From the NCBI RefSeq assembly GCF_000611645.1, contig NW_014012424.1:1-15893 (forward strand): a stretch of DNA of 15,893 bases. The letters are read 5' to 3'. This DNA comes from Monoraphidium neglectum (lineage: Eukaryota; Chlorophyta; Chlorophyceae; Sphaeropleales; Selenastraceae). Below are positions 1 through 9,548 of the stretch, piece by piece. The position numbers were made by a program, and so were the translations under genes. Below the pieces are notes generated by a model. It was not told the origin of the DNA. It made no database searches and was given only the letters and a program-made list of their open reading frames with translations. The first letter of the stretch is position 1. Each line of letters opens with the position of its first letter.

Positions 1-2772
1 GTCGACGTCCATCGGGGCCCGCCCAGCCCTCTGCGCTGATGCTGCCGCCGCTGCTCCTGCTACTCCTGCTGCTGCTGCTGCTGCTGCTGCCCCTGTTTGA
101 TCCGCGGCTGTCCCAGGCCGCTCTTCCTCCCCCTCCGCCCCCACCGCCACACGCCCGACCACCCGCGGCTGATACCCAGAAGCGATGAGCTCAGCAAACC
201 GCGCCGCGACCGCGCGCGTCAGCTGCTGCAGCCCCGAGTGGGACAGCCAGCCGTGCGCCTCGGTCGCGCGCTCGGGCCACGGGATGCTGCCGAGAAGCTG
301 CCGGGTCGCCTCGTCGTCGACGTCATCCAGGACCAGCTGGGTGGTGCGGCTAACGGGCACGGCGCGGAAGCTGCAATGAGGGAGTGGAGGGGTCAGGGCT
401 TGATCGATCGTGGCGCGCCATTGCAAACTGAACGCCATTATTTTTTCAGCGGTGTGTCTCAGCTGCAGAGGAGGGATGTGTGGGTCCATCCTAATCACTG
501 TGACTTACGCATGCGACATTTATATATGGGCTCGCACGCACATACGTACACACATTCTCTGTCCCATGCAAGCCCCCAAGCATGCACCCGACGTGCGCGC
601 AAGCACATGCCAGGCGTCAACACGCACACAACAGCCGCAGCGGGGGCGGGGGGAAGGGAGCGCTCACGCGTGCAGGTCTTCATCGCTGGGGTGCGCCAGC
701 CTGGCCCCCGCCGCGCGCGCCGCCTTTATGCGCTCGTGCCTGACAGAATGCGTTTGAATGCGGTTGAGCGGCGCAGCAGCAGACAAGGGCAGGGTTGGCG
801 CGGGGCTGCAGCGCGTGGGGCGGCAGTACATGGGGCTGCGGCGCATAGGGCGACAGAATGGGGCCGCAGTATGTGTGGCCGCAGAACACGGTCGGCAGAA
901 TGTGTGGCAGCAGCACACGGAGTGGCAGTACATGTCTGCCGGCTCGCCGAGCCGATTGATTGACCGCGTTTGACTTTCCTTGGTATCGGCGCGCCGCGTC
1001 GGCCCGCCCTCTCCCCCCCCCTCCCCCCGCGCTGCTACCCGCTGCGCTGTGCTCCGTCTTCCCCAGCCCCGACGCGCCCCAGCGGCGGCCCACCATTCAT
1101 TGGAACAGCGATATGACACGGCCTGGTAGCGGCGCGCGTCGCGGTCTGCGCGCGGGTCGTAGCCGCAGCGCACGTGCTGCTGCTTCCAGGGGCCTGTCAG
1201 ACAGCAGGGGTGGCGGGCGAGGAAAAACAAACCCTTTGCACGCAGCCGAGGCGGGAGTCATGCACCCTGCGGCAGAGACCGGGCGGTGCTGCGGCAACGG
1301 CCGAGCAATCTGGGTGGCGCGGCTGATGCGGGACGGAGGCCGCGGCGAGCGACCAGCGCAGACGGGCGGCGTGGCGGATTGAGTAACGCGATGCAACGCA
1401 CGGATTGCGCTCCAGGCTCAAGGCGCACGGCTGGGGCGGGCAAAACCGTCGGCGTGAGCGAGCGTCAAACCGTCCAGGGGCGGGAGTAAAAATGCTGCCT
1501 CGCGCCGGCGCAGGGCCCCCCACCTGTCTTGAACTGATAGCACAGCGCCGCCAGCGCCGCGTCAACATCGCCCCTGTCGGCCCCCTCTGGCAGCTGCCGA
1601 GCCAGCGCCGCCGCCGGCCAGACTGGCCGCATCCGGAGCGCCGCCTCGAGCGCCGACAGCAGCGCACGCGCCGCAGCGCGCCGCGGCGACGACGCGCCCT
1701 CCGCTCCCTCCTCCCCCTCCTCCCCCTCCTCCCCCTCCTCCTCCTGCTCGCCCTCTCCTGATGCAGAGCCCCGGCCGCCCGTCCGCCGCCGCGCCTTGGG
1801 GCTGGGGCGCTCCAGGGAGGCGAAGGGCGGCGGCAGCTGCAGCGGCTGGGGGGTCTCGGGGTCGTAAAAGCTGATGACGCGCAGCGCGCCCTCACCGCCG
1901 CCGACGGGTGCGTCTGCGTAGGACGCTACGCGGGGGCGCGGGCGGGGCGTGTGTGTGGGAGGAGGGCGCGAGCATGTTTGCCTTACACGGTGCGCACTGA
2001 GCTGGAGGCGCGGCGTTGCGTGCCCGTGTGCCCTTCGCGAACGCAGCAGGAGCAGGGGCCGGTTCGCGAGGCCTGCTGTTTGGGCCTGCGCCGATGCATC
2101 CGCTAGAGGCAGCCCCCAAATTGTGGACGCGGTGACACGCATTCACGCCTCAAAGTCCCTGCGCCGCCCCCGAATCCGTCGAAACGCACCCTCTGCGCCG
2201 CCGTCCCCAAACGCGAAATCAAGGGGCATGTCCGCCCGCGAGAACAGCGGCGGCACCAGCAGCAGCGGCTGCGGCGTCTTGTACACCTCTGCGCTCTCGG
2301 GCCGGTTCTTCTCCGGCAGGGACGAGAAGCTGCGGGAAGCTGCCTTGGGGTCAACCGGCAGGTACTGGAAGTCGGCCAGGCCCCTGAAGCGGTAGGACCA
2401 GCGCACAGCCGCTGCCACCGTCACCTCCACATCGCCGTGTGCATCGCCGTCCAAACTGCTGCTGCGCGGGCGCGAGACGCGCAAGAGCAGCGCGCGCGTG
2501 CCGTGCCGCTCGGCGAAGATGGGGTGGCACAGGGGGTCGTGCGGGCGCAGCCACAGCTTCAGCTCCGTGCTTTGTGTTCCGAGGGCAGCTGAGACCTCGT
2601 CGGATCCGCCCAGAGCGGCTATGGCGCGGTCGGGGTTGCGGATGTAGCCAGGGAACTCTATGGCGACCGCCTCGAGCTGCGGGATGCGCAATGAGTCGAC
2701 GCAGCTGCTGCCCGAAGCGTCCGGGCGGGCTTCAGCTGCGCCCGCAGATCCCGGTTCCTCATCCACGTCCAT
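1..2772 (-). CDS. GTF3C5: TFIIIC subunit, GTF3C5/Tfc1 family (partial, 3' end beyond window)
   Basis: RNA polymerase III initiation factor TFIIIC subunit (human TFIIIC63, yeast tau95), nuclear; the family dimerises through a barrel domain and helps bind the A box of tRNA-type promoters. Exons read 2772-2190, 1925-1524 (acceptor could be 1913), 1193-1094 and 370-1, all GT-AG; phases 1, 1, 2 agree, giving 485 codons with no stop. The ATG at 2772 is the first in frame. Residues 38-56 (IEFPGYIRNPDRAIAALGG), 74-85 (WLRPHDPLCHPI), 95-100 and 127-138 (YRFRGLADFQYL) match the N-terminal triple-barrel signature. Residues 294-298 (RPVWP) through GPWKQQHVRCGYDPR at 329-343 match the winged-helix DNA-binding part. 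Exon 4 (FRAVPVSRTTQLVL..., EAHGWLS) fits the family's C-terminal block. Oddities are an acidic tract (252-270) between the domains and an Ala-rich tail followed by MDVD at the window edge. Family call firm; exact exon 1-2 junction less so. Confidence 0.88.
371..1093 (-). other. Long intron 3 of the TFIIIC gene
   Basis: The donor GTGGGC begins at 1093 and the acceptor ends in CATTGCAG at 371. The split Cys codon formed across it (TG + C) keeps the reading frame. At 723 nt it is about twice the other introns of this gene (264 and 330 nt). Open frames exist across it on both strands, but they come from the in-frame 15-nt repeat and high GC content, and none resembles the protein family. An unrecognised small exon cannot be fully excluded. 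Confidence 0.7.
803..934. repeat. 15-nt minisatellite, about nine units
   Basis: Nine head-to-tail imperfect units can be written out from 803 to 934. Seven are 15 nt, one is 13 nt (848-860) and one is 14 nt (891-904). An approximate consensus is GGGCNGCAGNACATG. It lies wholly inside the long TFIIIC intron. The near-15-nt period explains the open frames that run through it on both strands. Confidence 0.75.
1708..1745. repeat. CTCCTCCCC tandem repeat encoding an acidic tract
   Basis: A pyrimidine-rich run on the plus strand with a 9-nt period (CTCCTCCCC). Read on the minus strand inside TFIIIC exon 2 it encodes the Glu/Gly-rich stretch around residues 252-270. The 9-nt period keeps the frame whatever the copy number, so length variation would change only the acidic linker. 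Confidence 0.7.
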
Positions 2773-3737
2773 AGAGATTGTGCGATAAACTTCTTCAGAA
2801 GGATTAAGACCTTGACACACGTGCGTAAGTGATCTGAGCGCGCAGATCAAGGCGCATGTATGTATCTTGTGACGTTGTACGTATGTGTGGGATGGATGAC
2901 ATTCAAGCACCGTGTCTACCACCGTGACTCTGCCACAATCATGCAATGGTGCCCTTCCTCGTTGTTGCACAGCACAACGCCAGCAAGCACGCCCGCGCCA
3001 ACAGCACGCCCCTCACTGTATCACGCTGGCAATCTAAAGCCGCATTGTGTGACCATTGTTGCGCCACACACTGCTGAATGCCATGGACCTGGCGGCGTAC
3101 GTTTGACCGAGGGCCGAAGGCTGCTGATTCGGCATGCCCTGCTTGCGTGCGGCGGCCAACGGGTGCCTCACAACACGCTGCAAGCGTGCTTAGCGTGGAC
3201 AGCGCAAAGTTTATGTTCAACCGCCTGGCGTTGTCCCTTTGGTTCAGCGCTGGGGCTTTCTGCTCTGCAGACCTTGACATGCAAGTGGCCCTGCTCAGGG
3301 GCAGGGTCGGCCGTGAAGGCACAGGGGTGACATGTGCTCAAGGACCTTGGCAGCTGTTCGTGTTTTGTTTGTGCATATCTCCCCATCCCTTGTGTGTACG
3401 CTGAGAATCAAATAGCTTATTAGTGCATAATGCTGCGGTTATCACAGGCAGTTGGTCCTTGACTGCCAAACCTTCGGTGGAGGCGCTGAAGAGGGCAGGG
3501 GTCCAAGATGTGACCATGCGACAGCCAGGGTGGAGTCGCTCGTCCTTGCTTTACATTGCACGGCCCAAATAGTAGCGATTGCAGCTAGCAGGACACAGCA
3601 AATTTTCGGGAAGTTGATGAGCAAGTTTGTGGAATGAACACAGGGTGGCAAACAAGGTTAAAGGGCAGTCAATTGGACAGGGTGGCGTGGGGTGTTTGTC
3701 AAGTGCCTAGGCACGAATCCTGGATACCGCAGAATAG
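2773..3737. other. Intergenic region, 5' flank of the TFIIIC gene
   Basis: No convincing gene is seen in this 965-nt stretch. Open frames on both strands (for example 2860-3330 plus and 2939-3322 minus) show no recognisable domain, have mixed third-position composition and overlap each other antisense. The minus frame upstream of the TFIIIC start is open to about 2970 but contains no ATG, so it is probably 5' UTR. No clear TATA box was found near the start. GC content falls visibly relative to the flanking exons, as expected for intergenic DNA here. Confidence 0.6.
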
Positions 3738-3742
3738 TTACA
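3738..3742 (-). terminator. Candidate TGTAA poly(A) signal for the PAN-repeat gene
   Basis: TTACA on the plus strand reads TGTAA on the minus strand. It is the first such pentamer downstream of the stop codon at 4091 and would give a 3' UTR of about 370 nt. TGTAA is the usual poly(A) signal in chlorophycean algae; the pentamer is short, so this assignment rests on position only. Confidence 0.35.
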
Positions 3743-4090
3743 CAAAGGTAGATTTGAGGAAGGCACAGGGCCACTCTACAGACTGTGTGCATCCAGCTAT
3801 TTACGGGAAACTACAAAAAAATCATGAAAGACCTTGATGCATGCCCCCACCCATCATGAACACATTTATTGAGTGTTCGTTTCAGTAGCATTCTCATTCG
3901 TGCAAGGCACCCGTCCAAAATAAATGAACGCTCCTGACAGCAAGTAAGCAAGCGGCGCAATCCTCTGCAAGGCGACAGATCCAGCTGGCAGAAGCTGCGG
4001 CCGCATTGTGGGGACCTATGCTACCAGGACGCACGCTGGGCGCCGAGCCAAGTAGTTAGCAGCTGCCAGCGCCCCCCGCGTGTCAGGCAA

Positions 4091-5093
4091 TCAGGCCGTG
4101 AAGGCGGTAAACCCGCCCTTGGGTTGCACCGGCCCACTGGAGCGCTTCAGGTAGCCACACCCGCCATTGTCCATCACATATGCAGCGCACCCAGGGGTGC
4201 CGTTGCATGCCGATTCGACAGCGGCGCGCGGGCCACACACCCGGCAGAAGGGCGATCCCTGGGCGCAGGGAAGGTCATTGCCAGGGATGTGGCTGCCGTC
4301 CGACCGCCGGAACTGCCGCCCCGCCCGCTGCTGCTGCTGCTGCTGCCCCCCGCCGCTGCCGCCCTGGCGGATGAAACTGTAAAAGCCGCTCTTGGCAGCC
4401 AGCGGGCCCGCCGCGCGCTTCAAGTAGCCGCACTCGACGCTCTCCATATCATAAGCAACGCACTGGACGTTCCTGTTGCACGCCGCCTCCACGCTGTCCT
4501 GCCCGCCGCAGATTCTGCACCAGGGGGCGGCCGCCCCGTTCCACTGCCGCTGGCCGCAGGCGATGTCGTTCCCAGGGTTGTGGTGGCCCGCAACTGCGCG
4601 GTACGCGCCGCTGCCCCTGAAGCTGCCGCCACTACCACCGCCGCCGCTGCCGTCGCCGACCATCTGCATTTGCACCTGCAAGTTCATCTGTCCTCCGCTG
4701 GGCAGCTTCACAGCCCCCTGCATCTGCACCTGCCCTACGTCTTGGGCGGCGGCGGCGGCGGCAGCCGCGGCGAGTAGGCTGCGGTTCGGGCGTGAAGCCA
4801 GCGCGCTGCCGGCGCAGAGAGCGCATAGGACTGTGTGAGTGAGGGGACGGGGTAGAAGAGTGGAGGCCGGTTAGTACACGGGTAGTGACTGTAGAGCAAG
4901 CAGTACAGCTGCGCTTGAGGGCTACGTAGCAGCAGCTGTGTCTGGAAATTAGAGCTGCTTCGGCACGTGCCAGCTCGAGCAGGAAAAGCTCTCAAACAAG
5001 TGTGGATGCACCACACTGGACACTGTCAACTTCCTGCATGGCACATGATACTGCATGGTACCCACCTAGAGCCGCGAGGCCACGGCGATACAT
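4091..5093 (-). CDS. Secreted protein with two PAN/Apple-like six-cysteine repeats
   Basis: Two exons, 5093-5066 and 4830-4091, join in phase (G + TC = Val10) to give 255 residues. The 28-nt first exon encodes MYRRGLAAL and the second continues VLCALCAGSALA, forming a textbook signal peptide with A-x-A cleavage after residue 21. After an Ala9 tract (30-38) and a Gln/Met/Gly linker come two homologous repeats at about 80-163 and 182-255, separated by a Gly/Gln6 linker. Each has six Cys: 101, 114, 117, 127, 133, 143 and 198, 205, 208, 218, 224, 234. The shared pattern is C..CRxCG..VExACN...CxAY.M...CGYLK...GP. The ACN...C.A...C.YLK spacing resembles PAN/Apple domains, which bind protein or carbohydrate; ligand unknown. 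There is no transmembrane segment after the signal. Likely secreted to the cell wall or matrix. Confidence 0.8.
4831..5065 (-). other. Intron of the PAN-repeat gene with a TACTAAC branch site
   Basis: The donor CTAG|GTGGGT starts at 5065 and the acceptor CTCACTCACACAG ends at 4831. TACTAAC lies at 4876-4870 on the minus strand, about 40 nt before the acceptor and followed by a pyrimidine-rich tract. This supports the acceptor and so the signal-peptide reconstruction. Confidence 0.7.
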
Positions 5094-5752
5094 CTTTGCT
5101 GCTCTTCCTCGAGAGTCGATCGCACGGAATGGGGTGCCGTCTTTGGTGGATCGATGCGATGCAGCAGGCCAGCAAAGGCAGAGTACCGTACAGTGGAATT
5201 CAAAAGATGCGAAGAAGAGAACGTAAAATTTGCGTGACACTCTGCAATTTTTTGCGTCGCACTCTCACAAGTAGGCCGACCTACCCGCAGGGTTGGCCAG
5301 ACCGCGGCTGCCGGGCAGCTCGAGCTCAGCTGTGCGGTGACGCCGGCGCCGGGTGACGTGAAGCTGCGTGGTGTGTGTGTCACACCAACCACTTTAGGAC
5401 TTGGCTTTCGTGTCCCGCACCGCCTTGCTCCGCCAGTACTGCCAGCTGTTATTTATAGCCGTCTGCTGGGCGGCTGTGAACCGCAAACAGATTTCTCCCC
5501 AAGCCTCACCACCTGGTTGCGGCCGAGCTCAATTTTTGGGCGCATTGGACAAAGCCCCGCGGCCGAACGACTTGGACTTGACTTCAACTCATGTGCAGAA
5601 CGCAAGACACACGTGGCTCTCATGGGCAGGCTGCCTGGCCCATGGCGCTGGCACGAACAAGTGTCAACAGCAAATGGGCACAAGGAGTTGGTCAGCTGCA
5701 ATCCTACAAGGATGGTTGACCTCGTGGCCCAGGGCCCCTCCAAGGGGGGCCC
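5094..5752. other. Intergenic region between the PAN-repeat and TPR genes
   Basis: This 659-nt stretch holds the 5' flank of the PAN-repeat gene and the 3' UTR of the TPR gene. The open frames seen (for example 5337-5804 plus) run into the TPR last exon antisense and show no domain. No TGTAA is present on the minus strand downstream of the TPR stop at 5753, so its poly(A) signal is not identified. Confidence 0.6.
5450..5457 (-). promoter_or_regulatory. TATA-box candidate for the PAN-repeat gene
   Basis: TATATTTA-type element read on the minus strand as TATAAATA, set in otherwise GC-rich DNA about 360 nt upstream of the start codon at 5093. That would imply a 5' UTR of about 330 nt. It is a good match to a TATA consensus, but there is no independent evidence for a transcription start. 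Confidence 0.4.
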
Positions 5753-7798
5753 TCACCCCGCCCGCGCCGCCTCGAAGACATACTCGTGCCTCTGGCCGTC
5801 ATAACCCTCTGCGCTCCCGCGATCGCTGAGCAGCAGGAACGCGCCCAGCGCCGCCGTCGCGCGCGGCGGCCAGCGGTTGCGCACGCGCGCCACGGCAGAG
5901 GCGCGGCCGTACAGCGCGGAGCCGAGGCCGCCGTTAGCCTGCTGCAGCGCCTCCCACTCGCCCTCCGCCGCGGCAGGCTCGCCGCCGGCCCATAGGAAGG
6001 CGACCAGCGCCGCCCTCATGTCCAAAAACGAGGGGTCCCTGCGCACCAAGAGGGGTTGAGAGGGGGTGTACCGTAAACAGACAGCTGGCAAGGATGGTTG
6101 CCTTTATTGAAGACTGATGCTAACAATGCCGGCTGCTGCTATTGGCATGATTGCAATATAAGATCCCTCCAGCTGATGCAGCTGCTGCCTCCTGTGCTGG
6201 CACTTTCACTGCATGTTACCCATGGCCACACGCGAGGGGCGGGCTGCGCACCTTCTGAGCAGCTGTCGCGCCTCCCGCACCGCCAGCTGCTGCCTGCCGG
6301 TCTCGAAGGCGGCCAGGGCGTAGTTTGCGGCTGCGACGACCACACGTGCGTGGTGGGCAAAAGGTGTGGGAGGTCAAGGGCGATGGCCGGGCAGCAGCGA
6401 GCATCAATCACCCTGCTGCCAGGGCCATGCGCTGGGACCTGGCGCGTGGCACACCGAGTGCTTGACCAGGGGTGACTCCAGCACAAGCCGCAGGGCCTGT
6501 CTTCTGACGCCACCTGGGGGAACACAAGGCGCGGCCGCCCGGGGCGCTAGCAAATGGCGTCGGCTCCGCCTCCTCTGTACACTCCCCGCGCTGCCCAGCC
6601 ACCCGCGCGCCCCCGCCGCCGCTCACCGGCGATCGACTCCATTTCAGGGTCCTCCGCCGCCATGCGGTAGTGCTGCATGGCATCCTGCGATTAACATGGT
6701 TGAGGCATGCATGTGTGCACGCACGATAAGGGGTGCAGTGCGGTTGACGCCATGCAAGGCAGGGTTGAGAGCAGCACTGCCAAGCATGTGGAACCCTCAC
6801 AGTACACCAGCCAACCACCTTGAGCTTGCCGCGTCTGGGGCGGCCGGCCGGCTGTCACCAATACGACCCGGGCGAACTCGAGGGGCCGGGCGGCACCTCA
6901 CCTCCCAGCGCCCCAGCGCGCCCTCAGAATTGGCGAGCTGATTCAGCAGCAGCGCGCTCACGCCGTCGGCGACGTTGTCGCCGCCGAACGCGCGCGTCTC
7001 CAGCTGCAGGGCGTACGACAGGTCGTCGTAGGCGTCCCGCCAGCGCCCCGCCTGCAGGCGCGCGGTGCCGCGGTTGCTCCACGCGGCGGCGTTCTCTGGG
7101 GCGAGCTCGACTGCGCGGGTCCAGGCGCGCTCCATTGCCTGAGGGGGGAGAAGTCCGCGGGAAGAGCAGGTTGCGGGTGTGCATGGATGTGGGATCCTTG
7201 CTTCCAGCGATGGGCGACTGAATGGATTGGTCTGCTGCCTCGCTGCTGATTGAGACACGGCATGCAACGGCTGCACCAGCCGACAGTATGCAACCAACCC
7301 CAGCTGCCTGGCATTGTACAAGCGTCAGGATTTGCGCCTCAAAAGGTTTCACATCTCAAACCGCCCGTTATACTTTGAACACACCCAGTCGCGTCTACAG
7401 GGACCCCACACCGCAGCCCAGCGCCCCCACACCTCAAAGTCCCCCTGGGCCGCCATGGCATCCCTGAAGGCCTGAATTACTTTTTGATCCACCGAAGCGC
7501 GCGCACTTGCGGCAGGCGCTGGAACGACCATGATAGCGGCGGCCGCTGCTGTGGCCATCGGCAGCAACACCAGTCCTCGCCGCGTCATGTCACAGCCACT
7601 GCCGCTATTAGTACTTCTGCTGCTGCTTCGGCTAGGTGGTAAACAGACAATGCTGGTACTGCATTCACGCTCCTCCGTTTCTGCCGCAATCCTGCTACAA
7701 ATTGGCATCCTCCTAGCACGGCCTCCCCGTAGCAGCCAGGCGGTAACACCCGGCGACGCTGCGGCGGACCAGGCTGGCCGGTAGCAAGTCGGCATCAT
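5753..7798 (-). CDS. TPR protein of the chloroplast thylakoid lumen
   Basis: Five exons: 7798-7433, 7138-6902, 6684-6627, 6330-6252, 6038-5753. All introns are GT-AG with phases 0, 0, 1, 2 agreeing, giving 341 residues. The tandem ATGs at 7798 and 7795 are the first in frame. Residues 1-70 are Arg/Ser/Ala-rich, like a chloroplast transit peptide. They are followed by MTRRGLVLLP (twin Arg 73-74), a hydrophobic stretch to 97 and an A-x-A site near 99-101, so this looks like a Tat-type lumen signal. TPR helices follow: WTRAVELAPENAAAWSNRGT, a second unit through NSEGALGRWEDAMQHYRMAAED, and a third through AAANYALAAFETG. The tail contains DPSFLDMRAALVAFLWAGGE and RWPP (302-305), which resembles cyanobacterial and plastid TPR proteins ending in RWPP followed by a short helix. 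A scaffold or assembly role is inferred; the partner is unknown. Confidence 0.83.
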
Positions 7799-9242
7799 CA
7801 AATACTGTACACCAATGTGAAGTTTCAATCTCTACTGTAAAGAATGAAGCTTGAGCGGAGATGGCAACTTCGGTGTATAGATCGATCTACAGGTTTTCGG
7901 GTCGTGAGCACGCGCCATTATGATAGAAGATTAGTTCAATAAACACAAGTACGTCCTTACAGCTTCGCTGCCTCCCCAAGAAAATGGAGGAGCGCAACGG
8001 AGAATCTGACTGCACCACGCAAGAGGCCTGCCCACGTTTCATCCCTCATGCCACTGATGAGGCGCTGCACAACCTCAGTCATGTTGCTCCTTGGACCGTC
8101 TAGGGACGCATGCAAAGACAGGCAAAGCGCCCAAGCCAATACAGTGCTCCATGCAGAGCAACCCGCACTCGTGGCCGTAGTCAAGCAAGCGGTCAAGGGC
8201 AGGACTGAAGGGGAAGCCCTTTCACTGGGCAGGTCCACATTCAAGATTGTAGCTGCATGCACGCAACCCGCTTCCATGAACGCGGCCAATCTGTGGACTT
8301 TGCATGCAAGGGCTCTCGTCCCTTGATTTCAGTTGCACTGTAGGCGCATGAGCATGGGCAAGCCTTTGACCCCCCCCCTCTTTCCACAGGGAGTGGGAGG
8401 CCTCCTGCGCTAGCAAGCATTTGTAAACCTGATGATGCTGCGCGCCAGTCCCATGCGATTGCACGCATGCAACGCCAACCGCATCCCTGGCCTCCAACAG
8501 CACGGGCAGGTTCTTCGTAGCATGCCAAGGGGCACCGAGGGCGCTGCCTGCCACTCGCCACCGGACATGCTGAAGCCTGATTGAACAATCACATTCATCT
8601 TGTTGCTGCGATGTACGTGATTAAGACACCCTTGTCAGAGATCGCTCTCTCCCGCGTCCCGCCCAACCTGGCCGGGACGTGTTGGGTTCCGCACAGTGCA
8701 AGTTGACCGCAAGGAGCACACATTGTTAATAGGGTGCTTGCCGGTGCACAGCAATAACCACTGAGAGGCAACTGTGCATGATCCAAGTGCGGGCTGCGCC
8801 GAGTTTATGATAGGCTGCCCCGCTGCACGGCGTCTAGGTGCACTTTCAGACACGAGCGGGCGAAGTCGCAGACATAAAAGGGAAGAGCTAGCAGCAATCA
8901 AGCCATTGTCAGCAGCGGCAGAGCAGTCGGCACAGCGAGGAGGACAGTCCGGGACTCACGCGTCAAGGTGCGCTGATCCAGCATGATACACTTCAGCGCG
9001 CACAGCCGCAGCAGCGTTGTGAGCGGCTAGCATGCGGTGGCGCGCATGCGCAGGGTGCGTGGGGTCTCACCTGCCGTCAGGTTCATGAAAGGCGGCACCA
9101 GCAACTGGTGTGCTTCCTGCCCCAAGCTGTCAGTTGCAAAGCAGCACCGCCCATGCAACATGCAGATCGCAGCCCAAGCATTGCGGCCATTGTGTTCCAT
9201 ATTGATGCATCAAATGTTCCTTGTCGCCATTGATTTGCAACC
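7799..9242. other. Divergent intergenic region between the TPR and Gln-rich genes
   Basis: A 1.4-kb region between two divergent start codons that should contain both promoters. No gene can be supported. A minus-strand frame ending in TAA at 7957 reads as a plausible helical peptide over its last 48 codons but has neutral third-position GC and no resolved upstream exons. Plus-strand pyrimidine-rich AG at 8371-8389 looks like an acceptor but leads to quick stops. TAGATCGATCTA at 7878-7889 is a perfect 12-nt palindrome. Seven GCATGC palindromes lie between 8108 and 9049. Confidence 0.55.
8874..8880 (+). promoter_or_regulatory. Weak TATA-like element upstream of the Gln-rich gene
   Basis: ATAAAAG lies about 360 nt before the start codon at 9243. 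It is the best TATA-like match on the plus strand in this interval, but the motif is short and no initiator is recognisable, so it is tentative. Confidence 0.25.
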
Positions 9243-9510
9243 ATGATCTCAGGCGGCATGCTGAGCGCATCGCGGTCGCCCCTGGAGGGGGATTGCCCAT
9301 CAGCCGAAGCGCAATTGGCTGTGCGTGACCAGGCGCCACATCAGCAGCCGCAGAAGCCACACCAGAAGGCCCAGCAGCACGAACCGGCGCAGGAGGTCAA
9401 GCATGAGAAGCAGGACCAAGATCAGGCGGAATCTGATAAGGCGCAAGGACAGCAGCAGGCAGAGACGCCCTTCCAGGATCAGGATTGCTCGCCGCTGCCG
9501 AGAACTCGGA

Positions 9511-9548
<38 letters not shown>

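Noticed and set aside
520..530. TATA-like TTATATATG
   Set aside because: Lies inside the TFIIIC intron with no gene starting downstream on either strand.
803..934. Direct repeats considered as a CRISPR array
   Set aside because: Units are adjacent without unique spacers and sit in a eukaryotic intron.
97..963. Plus-strand open frame of 288 codons
   Set aside because: Antisense to TFIIIC exon 4 and to its repeat-bearing intron; low-complexity Arg/Ala/His translation with no domain.
2860..3330. 156-codon plus-strand frame as a gene
   Set aside because: No domain, mixed third-position composition, and overlapped antisense by another equally featureless frame.
3700..3730. GCACGAATCC resembling a tRNA T-loop / B box
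   Set aside because: No cloverleaf could be folded around it; the acceptor and anticodon arms do not pair.
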